From NCBI RefSeq assembly GCF_018619475.1, contig NZ_JAHFZG010000015.1, positions 31,723-95,722 on the forward strand: DNA of 64,000 nt. Direction: 5' to 3'. Position 1 is the stretch's first letter; each line of letters starts with the position of its first letter. The translations under genes and the position numbers were made by a program. This DNA is from Rhodomicrobium sp. Az07 (lineage in GTDB: Bacteria; Pseudomonadota; Alphaproteobacteria; Rhizobiales; Rhodomicrobiaceae). Shown one piece after another: positions 36,875-46,498 of the stretch. The notes under the pieces were generated by a model. That model was not told the DNA's origin, made no database searches, and worked only from the letters and a program-made list of their open reading frames with translations.

Positions 36875-38320
36875 ATGAACGACGGTATATCGCTGGAAAT
36901 GCTCGCCTTCAATCTTAAGCTTTTGGGGCGAAGGAGTAGAAAGAAAGTCCTTATCAGCGCGGGCAAGGAGGACGACAAGGCAAGAATGCTTCCCGCGATC
37001 AAGCAATTTCTAAGCCTTGAAGTCGATGTTTTCGCTACGCCGGGCACACACAGATTTCTTACGCGCCACGGCATCCACACGGTCGAGATTCACAAGATCA
37101 CCGACGGCCGCGCACCGAACATCCGCACGTTTCTGAACGAGAACCGCTTCGATCTCGTCATCAACGTTCTGACAGGCGACAACGACTACGACGAATCGTC
37201 CGACGCGAAGCTTATTCGGAAGCTCTGCATCGAAAACGGCATCCCGCTCATCACCGATTGCGATGTCGGCATCGAAACCTTGCAGCAGATCGTGCGCGAC
37301 ACGAACAAGGGCACGTTCCGCTACAAGCTCTCCGACAATTCCGAGCCGTGGAACCTTCGCCTGCACTTTATGGAAGCAGTCGAGAAGCTTGGCGGCTTCG
37401 CAAACCATCACGCCCATTTCGACAAGGCGTACCTCGTCAACATGGAGAACCTGCGACTCAGCCAGGTCGACATGCAGAAGAAGTGGGAAATCTACCGCTA
37501 CCTCAAGGAAAACTACACCCACGACGATCTCGTCGAGCGCATCAGCCGCGGCCTTGAGACCATGATCGCGCAGGGCGTGACCTATTGCCGGACGATGGTC
37601 GACGCGGACTCGACCGTGGGCCTGCTGCCGATCAAGGCGGCGGTCGAGGTGAAGAAGCGCTATGCGGATCAAATTCACTTCGAAGTCGGCGTGCAGCCGT
37701 TGCAAGGCGTGCTCGACCCTGCGTCCTACGAGCAATACGCCGAAGCCTGCGCGATGGCCGACTATTGCGGCGGGCTTCCCTCGCGCGACCGACCTCGCCC
37801 CGAGGCCCATCTCGACATCATCCTCGACCTTGCCAAGCGCCTTGGCAAGCCGGTTGATGTGCATGTGGATCAGGAAAACAATCCGCTCGAAAACGAGACG
37901 GAGCTTCTCGCCGAGAAAACCATCGAGCATGGCATGCAGGGCCGCGTCTTCGGCGTGCATGCGATCTCGCTCGGCGCGAAGAGCGAGCGCGAGCAGGACC
38001 GCATCATACAGAAGATCCTCGACGCCGATATGGGCATCGTGATCTGCCCGTCGGCAGCCCTCAGCATGGCCCAACTGCCGATGACTGCGCCGCTTCACAA
38101 TTCGATCGCGCCGTTCCCGAAGCTGCTTGCGGCGGGGGTGCGGACCTATCTCGGCGTCGACAACATCCACGACCTGTTCATGCCGATCGTGGATGGCGAT
38201 GTGTGGACCGAATGCCGGGTGCTGATGGAGGCGTGCCGCTTCTACGACATCCAGCAGGTGGCGAAGTGGGCCTGCGCGCGGCCAATCGCTGCCGAACGCG
38301 TCGCCTCGCTCGCGGCGTAG
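36875..38320 (+). CDS. MGS-like domain fused to a cytosine-deaminase-like amidohydrolase
   Basis: 481 residues with two domains. Residues about 20-150 resemble the MGS-like fold found at the C-terminus of CarB, in PurH and in methylglyoxal synthase: FATPGTHRFLTRHGI, ITDGRAPNIRTFL, FDLVINVLTGDN, and LCIENGIPLITD. Residues about 165-481 are a metal-dependent amidohydrolase of the cytosine deaminase group: HxH metal ligands His179 and His181 (NHHAHFDKAYL), later His in DVHVDQENN and GVHAIS, and Asp in LGVDNIHDLF. The fusion suggests a hydrolase regulated by, or channelling, a small phosphorylated or nucleotide ligand. The true substrate is unknown. No operon partner is evident. Confidence 0.85.
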   Translation: MNDGISLEMLAFNLKLLGRRSRKKVLISAGKEDDKARMLPAIKQFLSLEVDVFATPGTHRFLTRHGIHTVEIHKITDGRAPNIRTFLNENRFDLVINVLTGDNDYDESSDAKLIRKLCIENGIPLITDCDVGIETLQQIVRDTNKGTFRYKLSDNSEPWNLRLHFMEAVEKLGGFANHHAHFDKAYLVNMENLRLSQVDMQKKWEIYRYLKENYTHDDLVERISRGLETMIAQGVTYCRTMVDADSTVGLLPIKAAVEVKKRYADQIHFEVGVQPLQGVLDPASYEQYAEACAMADYCGGLPSRDRPRPEAHLDIILDLAKRLGKPVDVHVDQENNPLENETELLAEKTIEHGMQGRVFGVHAISLGAKSEREQDRIIQKILDADMGIVICPSAALSMAQLPMTAPLHNSIAPFPKLLAAGVRTYLGVDNIHDLFMPIVDGDVWTECRVLMEACRFYDIQQVAKWACARPIAAERVASLAA

Positions 38321-38439
38321 GGTTCCGGCACAGGTGTGCGGTCGCGGGAGCCGCACCATAGGCTTCTGTGACTCTGTCACATACGCCGAAGCTCTCAGCC
38401 GCTAGGTTGAGCCGTGTTTACTTGGCCGGAGGATCGCTA

Positions 38440-39015
38440 ATGACACTCGGAAAGAGTGCCTTCACTGCTTTTGCTGTTTTCCTGGGGCTCACCGCCCATG
38501 CCGTTGCGGACGAGCAGTCCGACGCGCTCGCGGCAGAGGCGCGCGGGATAATTGCGCAGTTCGCTGAAAAGCTGAAAAGCGAACTCACCGGCGCGATAAA
38601 GGTCGATGGACCTCTCAAGGCCATCGAAGTCTGTCACGTTGCCGCGCCGGCAATTGCGGCCGATTCTTCGGCCGGCGGGTGGGTCGTGGGCCGCACCGCG
38701 CTCAAACTTCGCAACCCGAATAACGCCCCGGACGAGTGGGAAAGGAGCGTGCTGGAAGACTTCGATGCCGCCAGGAGCAAAGGCGCCGACGTGACGAAGC
38801 TCCAACGCGTCCAGATTGTCGAGAAGGACGGGGCGCGGACGTTCCGCTTCATGAAAGCGATCCCGGTCGCTGAAATGTGCCTGACCTGCCACGGGGAAGT
38901 GATCAAGGAGCCCGTCAGGGAGAAGCTCACCGAGCTTTACCCGCAAGATCGCGCGACGGGATACAAGGAAGGCGATATTCGCGGCGCATTTACACTATCG
39001 AGACCGATGCAGTAA
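38440..39015 (+). CDS. Periplasmic DUF3365 (Tll0287-like) haem protein
   Basis: 191 residues from ATG 38440 (GGAGG upstream). Signal peptide (TAFAVFLGLTAHAVADE). The c-type haem site is C147-x-x-C-H151 (MCLTCHG), placed near the C-terminus as in the cyanobacterial Tll0287 PAS-like haem proteins. Helical N-terminal part. It is a candidate redox sensor or electron carrier outside the cytoplasm. It stands alone with a stable hairpin after its stop. Confidence 0.88.
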   Translation: MTLGKSAFTAFAVFLGLTAHAVADEQSDALAAEARGIIAQFAEKLKSELTGAIKVDGPLKAIEVCHVAAPAIAADSSAGGWVVGRTALKLRNPNNAPDEWERSVLEDFDAARSKGADVTKLQRVQIVEKDGARTFRFMKAIPVAEMCLTCHGEVIKEPVREKLTELYPQDRATGYKEGDIRGAFTLSRPMQ

Positions 39016-39030
39016 GGGTCGGGATCGATG

Positions 39031-39054
39031 GAACGGTGGCGATGGCCACCGTTC
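39031..39054 (+). terminator. Hairpin after the haem protein gene
   Basis: Perfect ten-base-pair stem GAACGGTGGC / GCCACCGTTC with a GATG loop, 15 bases after the stop. There is only a weak pyrimidine tail (TCTCG), so termination is likely but not certain. Confidence 0.5.
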
Positions 39055-39188
39055 TCGCCATGTCCCGGCCGTGATCGCGCGGAGAAAATCCGAACGGCGG
39101 CGCGAGGCGCGCAAAAGCCACCACAAACAGGCTCTCATGAATAAGGGGGCCGACTAATGCTCAGAAGGGCTTCAACCGGTTTGATGCC

Positions 39189-40178
39189 TCAAGTCCGAGC
39201 CGATTGCCTTTGAGCGGCGATCTGAACCTGCGTGCATATCCAGGGGTAGGTTTTCTCCAGCCCTCTGACCAGTGGCTCCGTCGGTCGCCAGCCCAGTCGC
39301 TGCTCGATCAGTTCGTTGTCGGAATTCCGTCCGCGTACGCCGAGCGGGCCCGGCACATGGTTGAAGTTGAGCTTCTTTCCCGCGACCCTCATGATCATGG
39401 CGGCCAAGCCGTTGATGCTCACCATTTCGTCGGAGCCGATGTTCACCGGCCCCATGAAATCGGAGCGCATTTGACGAATTGATCCCTCAAGACACTCGTT
39501 GATGTAAAGGAACGAACGGGTCTGGTTGCCGTCACCCCAGATCTCGATGTTGCCGCCATCGTCAGCCATGGCAACCTTCCGGCACAGCGCTGCCGGTGCT
39601 TTCTCCTTGCCGTCGTTCCAGGCCCCCTCGGGTCCGAAAATGTTGTGATACCGAGCTATGCGCACCTCCATTCCGTAATTCCTGTGGAAGGCCATATACA
39701 ACCGCTCGCTGAACAGCTTTTCCCAGCCGTAATCGCTATCGGGCGCTGCGGGATAAGCCGTGTCTTCCTTGAGGCTCACATTGGAAGCGTCGCGCTGGCT
39801 GTATTCCGGATAGATGCACGCCGAGGAGGAGTAAAAGATGCGCCGCGTGTTGCGCCTGTGACAGGCCTCCAACACGTTCAAATTGATGAGCGCCGAATTG
39901 TGCATCACAGCGGCGTCGTTCTCGCCACTGAATATGTAGCCGGCGCCGCCCATGTCGGCCGCGAGTTGATAGACCTCATCGAAGCGGCAATCGACGGCTT
40001 CGCGTGCAACGACCGGATCGCGCAGGTCCCCGTTGATGAAATCATCGGCCTCCGTCTCGCTGAATTTCGGGTATTTCAGGTCCACGCCTCGAACCCAGAA
40101 CCCCTCCTTTTTGAGGCGCTTCACGAGGTGACTTCCTATGAACCCGCCAGCTCCGCAGACCAATGCTCTTTTTGTCAT
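39189..40178 (-). CDS. GDP-mannose 3,5-epimerase-like NAD-dependent sugar epimerase
   Basis: 329-residue extended short-chain dehydrogenase. Cofactor motif GAGGFIGS (9-16), Y-x3-K pair Tyr150 and Lys154. The sequence follows plant GDP-D-mannose 3',5'-epimerase closely: QLAADMGGAGYIFS, SSACIYPEYSQ, KEKAPAALCRK, DGNQTRSFLYI, NIGSDEMVSING and GPLGVRGRNSDN. The two catalytic residues known from the plant enzyme match Cys121 and Lys193. The plant enzyme makes GDP-L-galactose (vitamin C, cell-wall sugars). Next to a glycosyltransferase, a role in making a sugar for surface polysaccharide is the most likely. Identity is strong on motifs, but the product is inference. Confidence 0.88.
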   Translation of the reverse strand: MTKRALVCGAGGFIGSHLVKRLKKEGFWVRGVDLKYPKFSETEADDFINGDLRDPVVAREAVDCRFDEVYQLAADMGGAGYIFSGENDAAVMHNSALINLNVLEACHRRNTRRIFYSSSACIYPEYSQRDASNVSLKEDTAYPAAPDSDYGWEKLFSERLYMAFHRNYGMEVRIARYHNIFGPEGAWNDGKEKAPAALCRKVAMADDGGNIEIWGDGNQTRSFLYINECLEGSIRQMRSDFMGPVNIGSDEMVSINGLAAMIMRVAGKKLNFNHVPGPLGVRGRNSDNELIEQRLGWRPTEPLVRGLEKTYPWICTQVQIAAQRQSART

Positions 40179-40279
40179 AAGGTTTCCCCTTGCCTATTCA
40201 TAATATGAACGGCTTATCTCGCGTGTTGAATGAATTGATAGTGCCCTCCACGTGCTGACGGTCCCGGTTTCGACCATGA

Positions 40280-41473
40280 TCAACATGCAAGGCATTCATC
40301 CTGTTCAATAGCTAGCTTTCCGAGATACTCTAACGCTTGAAACGCGGCCGCCACATTACCAACCTCCACCTGACGATAGCGCCCGTTTGCGCTTTCCCTG
40401 CAAATCCGGTCTACGTCGGACCGTTTGCTTCCGATGAATATGACAGGCTTTCCCGACTGAACGCATCCATACACCTTTGAGGGCAGCACGTAGCCGACGA
40501 AGCTGTCCGACAAGGTGATCAGATGCGCGTCTGGTGTCACGAGAAGGCTCGCCAGCCGATCCAGGGAAACAGGCTTCCCGCGCACGAATGGGAGGCCCAG
40601 GTCCGTCAGCATGTCCGCCACCTGCTGGGCATTGCTTCCCACCGCATTGAGCCACAACAGCACATTCGCTTTTCCCTGGCTGTGATGCCGCCGGTAGGCC
40701 TCGACGAATGTCATATGATCGTGGGCGACCCCCCAATTTCCCGAATAGAGGAGCAGAACCTTTCCGGTCGCCTCGGGCGGCCGCTCCAGCGGGACCGTGT
40801 CCGCTCTGATCTCCACCGGCGACGGGTCAGGCTTGAAGCGCATGCGCTCTCTCGGTATCCCGATCTCGGCAAGGCGTTCGCCCTGATCGTGCCCGAGGAT
40901 CTCGAACATATGCACGCGCCGCCGCCAAAAGAGCGTTGCGCGATAGACCAGATCGAGAGAACGCGATGAACGGCCGCGCTCGGCTATCGCACATTCGGGG
41001 TGGAAGTCGGTGATGCGATAGATCAGCTTCTTTCGCAAGATCAGATTTGCCGGCGCGATCCAATGGAGGAACAAGGGCGGACTGCCCGTAAAGAGAATCG
41101 ACTCCGAGGCGCGCATGAGCCGCCAAAGGCGGAAGACAAGACGCGTATTGGTGCCCGCCGTCCAGAAAATCCGCCGCAAGGTTCGCGTCTTGTCATAGGG
41201 CTTGGCGGCAAGCTTGATCTCCCGATAGCGCCCGTTACCGATCTCTTCGCTGGTATCGCTGTCGCCCTGAGTTGAAAGTCCGGCGAGCGTCACGTCGAAA
41301 CCTTCCGCCGCCAGTTTCCTCGCGAAAATCACGCTATACTGACCCACCGCGCCGAAATCCGGCGGCAGCCAATCGCAGATGTAAAGCAGCCGATGTCGGC
41401 GCTGATCTTCGCGAGTCGAGCGTACCGCCGGTGGATTACCCGGTTGAGCGATGTGGTCGATCCTGCTGAACAT
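40280..41473 (-). CDS. Glycosyltransferase, GT4-like
   Basis: 397 residues, GT-B fold. N-terminal Rossmann domain with YICDWLPPDFGAVGQYSVIFARKLAAEG (nucleotide-free acceptor half, split by turns), then the donor-binding half with LLLYSGNWGVAHDHMTFVEA and SFVGYVLPSKVYGCVQSGKPVIF. The PSKxYxxxxxGKPV stretch is the conserved GT4 donor-loop segment. Donor and acceptor unknown. The epimerase gene is downstream on the same strand (100-base gap), so a two-gene polysaccharide unit is plausible. The 340 bases upstream are non-coding. Confidence 0.85.
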   Translation of the reverse strand: MFSRIDHIAQPGNPPAVRSTREDQRRHRLLYICDWLPPDFGAVGQYSVIFARKLAAEGFDVTLAGLSTQGDSDTSEEIGNGRYREIKLAAKPYDKTRTLRRIFWTAGTNTRLVFRLWRLMRASESILFTGSPPLFLHWIAPANLILRKKLIYRITDFHPECAIAERGRSSRSLDLVYRATLFWRRRVHMFEILGHDQGERLAEIGIPRERMRFKPDPSPVEIRADTVPLERPPEATGKVLLLYSGNWGVAHDHMTFVEAYRRHHSQGKANVLLWLNAVGSNAQQVADMLTDLGLPFVRGKPVSLDRLASLLVTPDAHLITLSDSFVGYVLPSKVYGCVQSGKPVIFIGSKRSDVDRICRESANGRYRQVEVGNVAAAFQALEYLGKLAIEQDECLAC

Positions 41474-41814
41474 TATCGGAGTGGTTCCCCCATGTTCTCC
41501 ACGGCAAAGCCTTGGGATGTCTCTACACCAAAATTTTAACTCATTCCATTTTCGATAATCTCTTTTCCAATGAGAAATAAGATATCAACAGGGCGCCTTC
41601 GAAAGGGCGAACCATTCTCCCGAGCCTAACCTTGGCGGAGAATGGGCCACGCGGAAAGTTGACCGGTGGTTAACGCGCGCAACTTGCGCGAAGCTTGCGC
41701 TGTGCGACCCGAAAGGCGCAGGCGCGGCGCGCTGTCCGCTATCAAGAACTTTCTATCTGCCGGGTGGTTGACAGCGCACGGGCCACGGGCGACTTAAGAC
41801 GTGCTGACCGATGC
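41474..41814. other. Intergenic region upstream of the glycine riboswitch
   Basis: No gene seen. It must contain the promoters of the divergent glycosyltransferase gene and the gcv operon. An A/T-rich stretch at about 41520-41585 is the likeliest promoter area for the former; no confident -35/-10 pair. Confidence 0.4.
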
Positions 41815-42008
41815 ATGCGGGAGAGACCAGCCCAGGCTGGCGCCGAAGGAGCAACCGCCCCGGAAACTCTCAGGCAAAAAGGACCGCGCGCAGACAGCAC
41901 TCTGGAAAGCAGTCGCCCGAAAAGGCGGCTCACCGATGGGGTAAAGACCGGCCTTCCGCTTCGGCGGCCGAGCCGGTGAAATCTCTCAGGTTCCGTGACA
42001 GAGGGGGC
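41815..42008 (+). promoter_or_regulatory. Tandem glycine riboswitch (gcvT element)
   Basis: Two consecutive glycine aptamers in the leader of gcvT. The first starts GCGGGAGAGACC, carries CGCCGAAGGAGCAA and CGGAAACTCTCAGGCAAAA, and ends GGACCGC...CTCTGGAAAGC. The second starts near CGCCCGAAAAGGCGG, carries ACCGATGGGGTAAAG and GAAATCTCTCAGGTTCCGTGACAGA split by its loops, ending at the GGGGG near 42008. The conserved GAGA, CTCTCAGG and GACAGAG-type segments are as expected. Binding of glycine normally switches on gcv expression. gcvT begins 46 bases later. Confidence 0.93.
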
Positions 42009-42053
42009 GATGACCGCGCAAGCGGAGCCCTCGAATACACGGAGACGCCAGCC

Positions 42054-43208
42054 ATGAGCGCTGCCCCCGCCGCCACAATTCACGAAACCGCGCCGCCGTT
42101 GCGGCAGACGCCGCTCGCCGCGCTGCACCGGGAGCTTGGCGCGAAGCTCGTCGCGTTCGCGGGATACGAGATGCCCGTTTCCTATGCAACCGGCATCGTG
42201 AAGGAGCACACGCATGTGCGCGAGCGCGCGGGCTTCTTCGACGTGTCGCATATGGGGCAGGCGCGGATTACGGGGCCGGACTTTGAAACGGTAGCCGTTG
42301 CGTTCGAGCGCCTCGTTCCCGGCGACATCGCGGGGCTGAAGCCGGGCCGGATCCGCTACACGCAACTTCTCAACGACGAAGGCGGCATCATCGACGATCT
42401 GATGGCGACGCGCGAGGCGGACGGCCACAGCCTTTTCCTCGTGGTGAACGCGTCGCGCAAGGAGATCGATTTCGCGCACATCGCCGCCCATCTGCCGCCG
42501 TCAGTCACGCTCGCGCCGCTGCCGGATCGCGCGCTTGTCGCGTTGCAGGGCCCGGACGCCGCGCGCGTGCTTGCGCGACAAATGCCCGAGGTGAGGGCGC
42601 TTGCGTTCATGAAGGCGGCCCCGTTCGACTGGCGCGGCAAGGCGGTTTTCGTCTCGCGCTCCGGCTATACGGGCGAGGACGGCTTCGAAATTTCCGTGCC
42701 CGCCGCAGTCGCCGAAGCCTTCGCGCGCAGCCTGCTCGCTCACCCCGAAGTCGCGCCCATCGGCCTTGGTGCGCGCGACACGCTGCGCCTCGAAGCGGGC
42801 CTGCCGCTTTACGGGCAGGACATGGACGAGACGACCTCGCCCGTGGAAGCCGCGCTCGATTTCTCCATCGGCAAGCGGCGTCGGCGCGACGGCGGCTTCA
42901 TCGGCGCGGAACGCGTTCAGCGTGAGTTGGACGAGGGTCCGGCGCGCGTCCGCGTGGGGCTTCGCCTTGATGGTCGCTCCGCCGCGCGCACGCACATGAA
43001 AATCGCCGCCGAAACGAGTGAAACCGTGGGCGAAATCACCAGCGGCGCCTACACGCCGACCGCCGCCGCGTCTATCGCCTTCGGCTATGTGCCGCCGCGC
43101 TTGAGCAACGATGGCACGTCGGTTGCTGTTGAAATCCGGGGAGCGTTTCAGCCCGCGCGTGTCGCGGGTCTGCCCTTCGTGCCACATCGTTACGTTCGCA
43201 AAGCATAA
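42054..43208 (+). CDS. gcvT: Glycine cleavage system T protein (aminomethyltransferase)
   Basis: 384 residues from ATG 42054. Transfers the methylene group from lipoyl-GcvH to tetrahydrofolate, releasing ammonia. Motifs: [25 protein letters not shown] (catalytic Asp), [12 protein letters not shown] and [14 protein letters not shown]. The C-terminal beta domain is intact with [19 protein letters not shown]. First gene of gcvT-gcvH-gcvPA-gcvPB under the glycine riboswitch. Confidence 0.96.
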   Translation: MSAAPAATIHETAPPLRQTPLAALHRELGAKLVAFAGYEMPVSYATGIVKEHTHVRERAGFFDVSHMGQARITGPDFETVAVAFERLVPGDIAGLKPGRIRYTQLLNDEGGIIDDLMATREADGHSLFLVVNASRKEIDFAHIAAHLPPSVTLAPLPDRALVALQGPDAARVLARQMPEVRALAFMKAAPFDWRGKAVFVSRSGYTGEDGFEISVPAAVAEAFARSLLAHPEVAPIGLGARDTLRLEAGLPLYGQDMDETTSPVEAALDFSIGKRRRRDGGFIGAERVQRELDEGPARVRVGLRLDGRSAARTHMKIAAETSETVGEITSGAYTPTAAASIAFGYVPPRLSNDGTSVAVEIRGAFQPARVAGLPFVPHRYVRKA

Positions 43209-43219
43209 GGTCACAAGCC

Positions 43220-43597
43220 ATGACGCTCATCAAATACACCGAAGACCACGAATATATCAGCGTCGAGGACGGTGTCGGCACGATCGGCATTACGGACTAC
43301 GCGCAGGGTAAGCTCGGCGACGTGACCTTTGTCGAACTGCCGAAAAAAGGCGAGAAAGTGAAACAGGGCCAGCCCATCGCCGTGGTCGAGTCGGTCAAGG
43401 CCGCGAGCGACATCTATTCGCCCGCCAGCGGCGAAATCGTCGAGATCAACGAGACGCTGAACGACCAGCCGGACCTCATCAATCGGGAGCCCGAAGCGGG
43501 CGCGTGGCTCTACAAGCTCGCGCTGTCGAACACCGCCGAACTCGACAAGCTCATGGATCGGGACGCTTACCTCGCCTATGCGAGCGCGGAGGGCTGA
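43220..43597 (+). CDS. gcvH: Glycine cleavage system H protein
   Basis: 125-residue lipoyl carrier shuttling the aminomethyl group between P, T and L proteins. The lipoylation site is Lys60 in [10 protein letters not shown], with the typical [19 protein letters not shown] opening and [14 protein letters not shown] downstream. The stop overlaps the gcvPA start (TGATG). Confidence 0.98.
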   Translation: MTLIKYTEDHEYISVEDGVGTIGITDYAQGKLGDVTFVELPKKGEKVKQGQPIAVVESVKAASDIYSPASGEIVEINETLNDQPDLINREPEAGAWLYKLALSNTAELDKLMDRDAYLAYASAEG

Positions 43598-44940
43598 TGC
43601 GCTATCTTCCCCACACGGACGCGGATCGCCGCACCATGCTCGACGCCATCGGCGTCGCCGACATCGACGCGCTGTTCGCGGCCGTGCCCGAGGGCTCGCT
43701 TCGGGACGAGTTGCCCGACCTGCCGCGCGCGCAGAGCGAAATCGCCGTGGAGCGCGCGCTCTCTCGGCTCGCCGCCCGCAACGTGCCCGCATCGTCGGTG
43801 CCGTTCTTCGCGGGTGCGGGCGCGTACAAGCACCACGTCCCGGCGACGGTGGATCATATCATCCAGCGTTCGGAGTTCATGACGGCCTACACGCCCTACC
43901 AGCCGGAAATCGCGCAGGGCACGCTGCACTATCTGTTCGAGTTTCAAACCCAGGTCGCGGCCCTGACCGGCATGGAGGTGGCGAACGCCTCGATGTATGA
44001 CGGTTCGACGGCGGCGAGCGAGGCCGTGCTGATGGCGCATCGCGTGACGCGGCGCGGCAAGGCGGTCGTCGCGGGCGGCGTGCATCCGCATTATCGCGCG
44101 GTGATCGAGACGGTTTCGCGGCTCGGCGGCTTCGAGGTCGATGCGCGCGCGGTCGATCCCGCAACGAGCTTCGACGCGGACGCCGACAACGGCACCTCCT
44201 GCATCGTCGTGCAGATGCCGGATGCTTTCGGCCGCGTGGCCGATCTCTCCGCGCTTGCCGACAAGGCACATGAAGCAGGCGCGCTGCTCGTCGTCGTGGT
44301 CACGGAAGCGGTGTCGTTCGGCGCGCTGAAATCGCCCGGTGCGATGGGCGCGGATATCGTCGTCGCGGAAGGCCAGAGCATCGGCAACGGTCTGAACTTC
44401 GGCGGCCCGTATCTCGGCCTGTTCGCGACGCGCAAGAAATTCGTGCGCCAGATGCCGGGGCGGCTCTGCGGCGAAACCGTAGACCATGACGGGCGTCGCG
44501 GCTTCGTGCTCACGCTGTCCACGCGCGAACAGCACATCCGCCGCGAGAAGGCGACGAGCAACATCTGCACGAACTCCGGGCTTTGCGCTCTGGCGTTTAC
44601 GGCGCATCTGACGCTGCTCGGCGAGGCGGGGCTGCGGAAGCTCGCGCGCGTCAACCACGCGAGTGCGGTGGCGCTGGCGAAGGCGCTGGAACGCGTCGAG
44701 GGCGTGGACGTGATCACGCCCGCGTTCTTCAACGAGTTCACGATCCGCACGCCGAAACCCGGCGCAGCGGTGATCGATGCGCTGGCCGACCGAGGCGTGA
44801 TCGGCGGCGTGCCGGCTTCCCGCCTCTGGCCGGACGAGCCGACGCTCGCGCATACCATCGTCGTCGCTGCGACGGAAACGACAACCCCTGACGACATCGC
44901 CGCCTTCCGGGCCGCGCTCGAAGAGGTGCTCCATGGTTGA
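43597..44940 (+). CDS. gcvPA: Glycine dehydrogenase (decarboxylating) subunit 1
   Basis: 447 residues, the N-terminal half of the P protein, encoded as its own gene. Family motifs: [18 protein letters not shown] split by turns, [30 protein letters not shown], and [13 protein letters not shown] near the C-terminus. It pairs with GcvPB; the PLP lysine is on the partner. Start ATG 43597 overlaps the gcvH stop; the frame opens earlier only because it overlaps gcvH. Confidence 0.96.
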   Translation: MRYLPHTDADRRTMLDAIGVADIDALFAAVPEGSLRDELPDLPRAQSEIAVERALSRLAARNVPASSVPFFAGAGAYKHHVPATVDHIIQRSEFMTAYTPYQPEIAQGTLHYLFEFQTQVAALTGMEVANASMYDGSTAASEAVLMAHRVTRRGKAVVAGGVHPHYRAVIETVSRLGGFEVDARAVDPATSFDADADNGTSCIVVQMPDAFGRVADLSALADKAHEAGALLVVVVTEAVSFGALKSPGAMGADIVVAEGQSIGNGLNFGGPYLGLFATRKKFVRQMPGRLCGETVDHDGRRGFVLTLSTREQHIRREKATSNICTNSGLCALAFTAHLTLLGEAGLRKLARVNHASAVALAKALERVEGVDVITPAFFNEFTIRTPKPGAAVIDALADRGVIGGVPASRLWPDEPTLAHTIVVAATETTTPDDIAAFRAALEEVLHG

Positions 44941-46486
44941 GATGCCGAAAGTGATCCTTCCCGCCGCCGAAGCGGCCGCGCCGCAGACCACCTTCACCGG
45001 CAATCGCGCCCTTCAGATCGAGGAGCCGTTGATTTTCGAGATCGGCTCGGCGGAAACGTCCGGCGTCGATTTCGAGGAACCGGCGGAGACCGAAACGCGC
45101 CTCGGCGGCCTTGAGCGCACCGATGCCATCGGGCTGGCGGGCCTCTCGGAACCCGAGGCGATGCGCCATTATGTGCGCCTCAGCCAGAAAAACTACTCCA
45201 TCGACACCGGCATCTTTCCGCTCGGCTCATGCACGATGAAGCACAATCCGCGCCTCAACGAGAAGATGGCGCGGCTGCCCGGCTTCGGAGACATCCATCC
45301 GCTTCAGCCGGAAAAGACCGTGCAAGGCGCGCTCGCGCTTATGACGGAGCTGTCGCGCTGGCTGCTCGAACTGACCGGCATGCACGCCATCGCCCTGTCG
45401 CCCAAGGCCGGCGCGCATGGCGAGTTCTGCGGCATGGCGGCGATCAAGGCGGCGCTCGAAGCGCGTGGCGAGGCGGAAACGCGCCGCGTGGTCTTGGTGC
45501 CCGTCTCGGCGCACGGCACCAACCCGGCGACGGCGGCGCATCTCGGCTTCACGGTTCGCGCGGTCGAAGCGGGGCCTGACGGCACGGTCGCCGTGGACGC
45601 CGTTCGCGCGGCGCTCGGGCCGGACGTCGCGGCGATGATGCTGACGAACCCGAACACCTGCGGGCTGTTCGAGCCGCATATCCGCGAGATCGCCGACGCG
45701 CTGCACGAAGCGGGCGCGTATCTCTATTGCGACGGCGCGAATTTCAACGCCATCGCGGGCAAGGTGCGCCCCGGCGACCTCGGCGCGGATGCGATGCACA
45801 TCAACCTGCACAAGACGTTCTCGACGCCGCATGGCGGCGGCGGTCCGGGTGCCGGGCCGGTGGTGCTGTCGGAAGCGCTCGCGGCTTACGCGCCGGTGCC
45901 GTTCGTGCGCCGCGATGGCGATGCGATCCGGCTTGTAGAACACGTGGGCGACGCGCCGGAAGGTGCCGCGCCGTTCGGCCGTCTCGCCGCGTTCCATGGC
46001 CAGATGGGCATGTTCGTGCGCGCGCTCGCCTATATGATGAGCCACGGCGCGGACGGCATCCGCCAGGCGTCGGAAGACGCGGTGCTGAACGCGAATTACG
46101 TGCGCGCGCGGCTCGCCGACGTGCTGACGCTGCCGTTCCCCGAGGGCGCGATGCACGAGGTGCTGTTCGACGACCGCTTCCTGAAGGGCACGGGCGTCTC
46201 GACGCTCGACTTCGCGAAGGCGCTGATCGACGAGGGTTTTCACCCGATGACGGTGTATTTCCCGCTTGTCGTTTCCGGCGCGATGCTCGTTGAGCCGACC
46301 GAATCGGAATCGAAGCAGAGCCTCGACCAGTTCATCGACGCGATGCGCGCGCTGGCCCTCGCGGCGAAAGCGGGCGATGTGGCGCGCTTCACGGAAGCGC
46401 CGCGTTTCGCGCCGCGCTCGCGCCTCGACGAGACGCGCGCCGCCCGCGAGTTGGTGCTGAACTATCGCGAGAAGGCGGCGGTGTGA
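44933..46486 (+). CDS. gcvPB: Glycine dehydrogenase (decarboxylating) subunit 2
   Basis: 517 residues, the C-terminal half of the P protein, with the PLP lysine Lys294 in [17 protein letters not shown]. Other motifs: [29 protein letters not shown] and [19 protein letters not shown]. Decarboxylates glycine and passes the aminomethyl group to GcvH. Overlaps gcvPA by eight bases. An Ala-rich N-terminal segment of about 25 residues before the conserved part is normal for the family. Last gene of the operon; the convergent AbiJ-like gene ends 12 bases downstream. Confidence 0.96.
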   Translation: MVEMPKVILPAAEAAAPQTTFTGNRALQIEEPLIFEIGSAETSGVDFEEPAETETRLGGLERTDAIGLAGLSEPEAMRHYVRLSQKNYSIDTGIFPLGSCTMKHNPRLNEKMARLPGFGDIHPLQPEKTVQGALALMTELSRWLLELTGMHAIALSPKAGAHGEFCGMAAIKAALEARGEAETRRVVLVPVSAHGTNPATAAHLGFTVRAVEAGPDGTVAVDAVRAALGPDVAAMMLTNPNTCGLFEPHIREIADALHEAGAYLYCDGANFNAIAGKVRPGDLGADAMHINLHKTFSTPHGGGGPGAGPVVLSEALAAYAPVPFVRRDGDAIRLVEHVGDAPEGAAPFGRLAAFHGQMGMFVRALAYMMSHGADGIRQASEDAVLNANYVRARLADVLTLPFPEGAMHEVLFDDRFLKGTGVSTLDFAKALIDEGFHPMTVYFPLVVSGAMLVEPTESESKQSLDQFIDAMRALALAAKAGDVARFTEAPRFAPRSRLDETRAARELVLNYREKAAV

Positions 46487-46498
46487 TCCGCCGTCATC

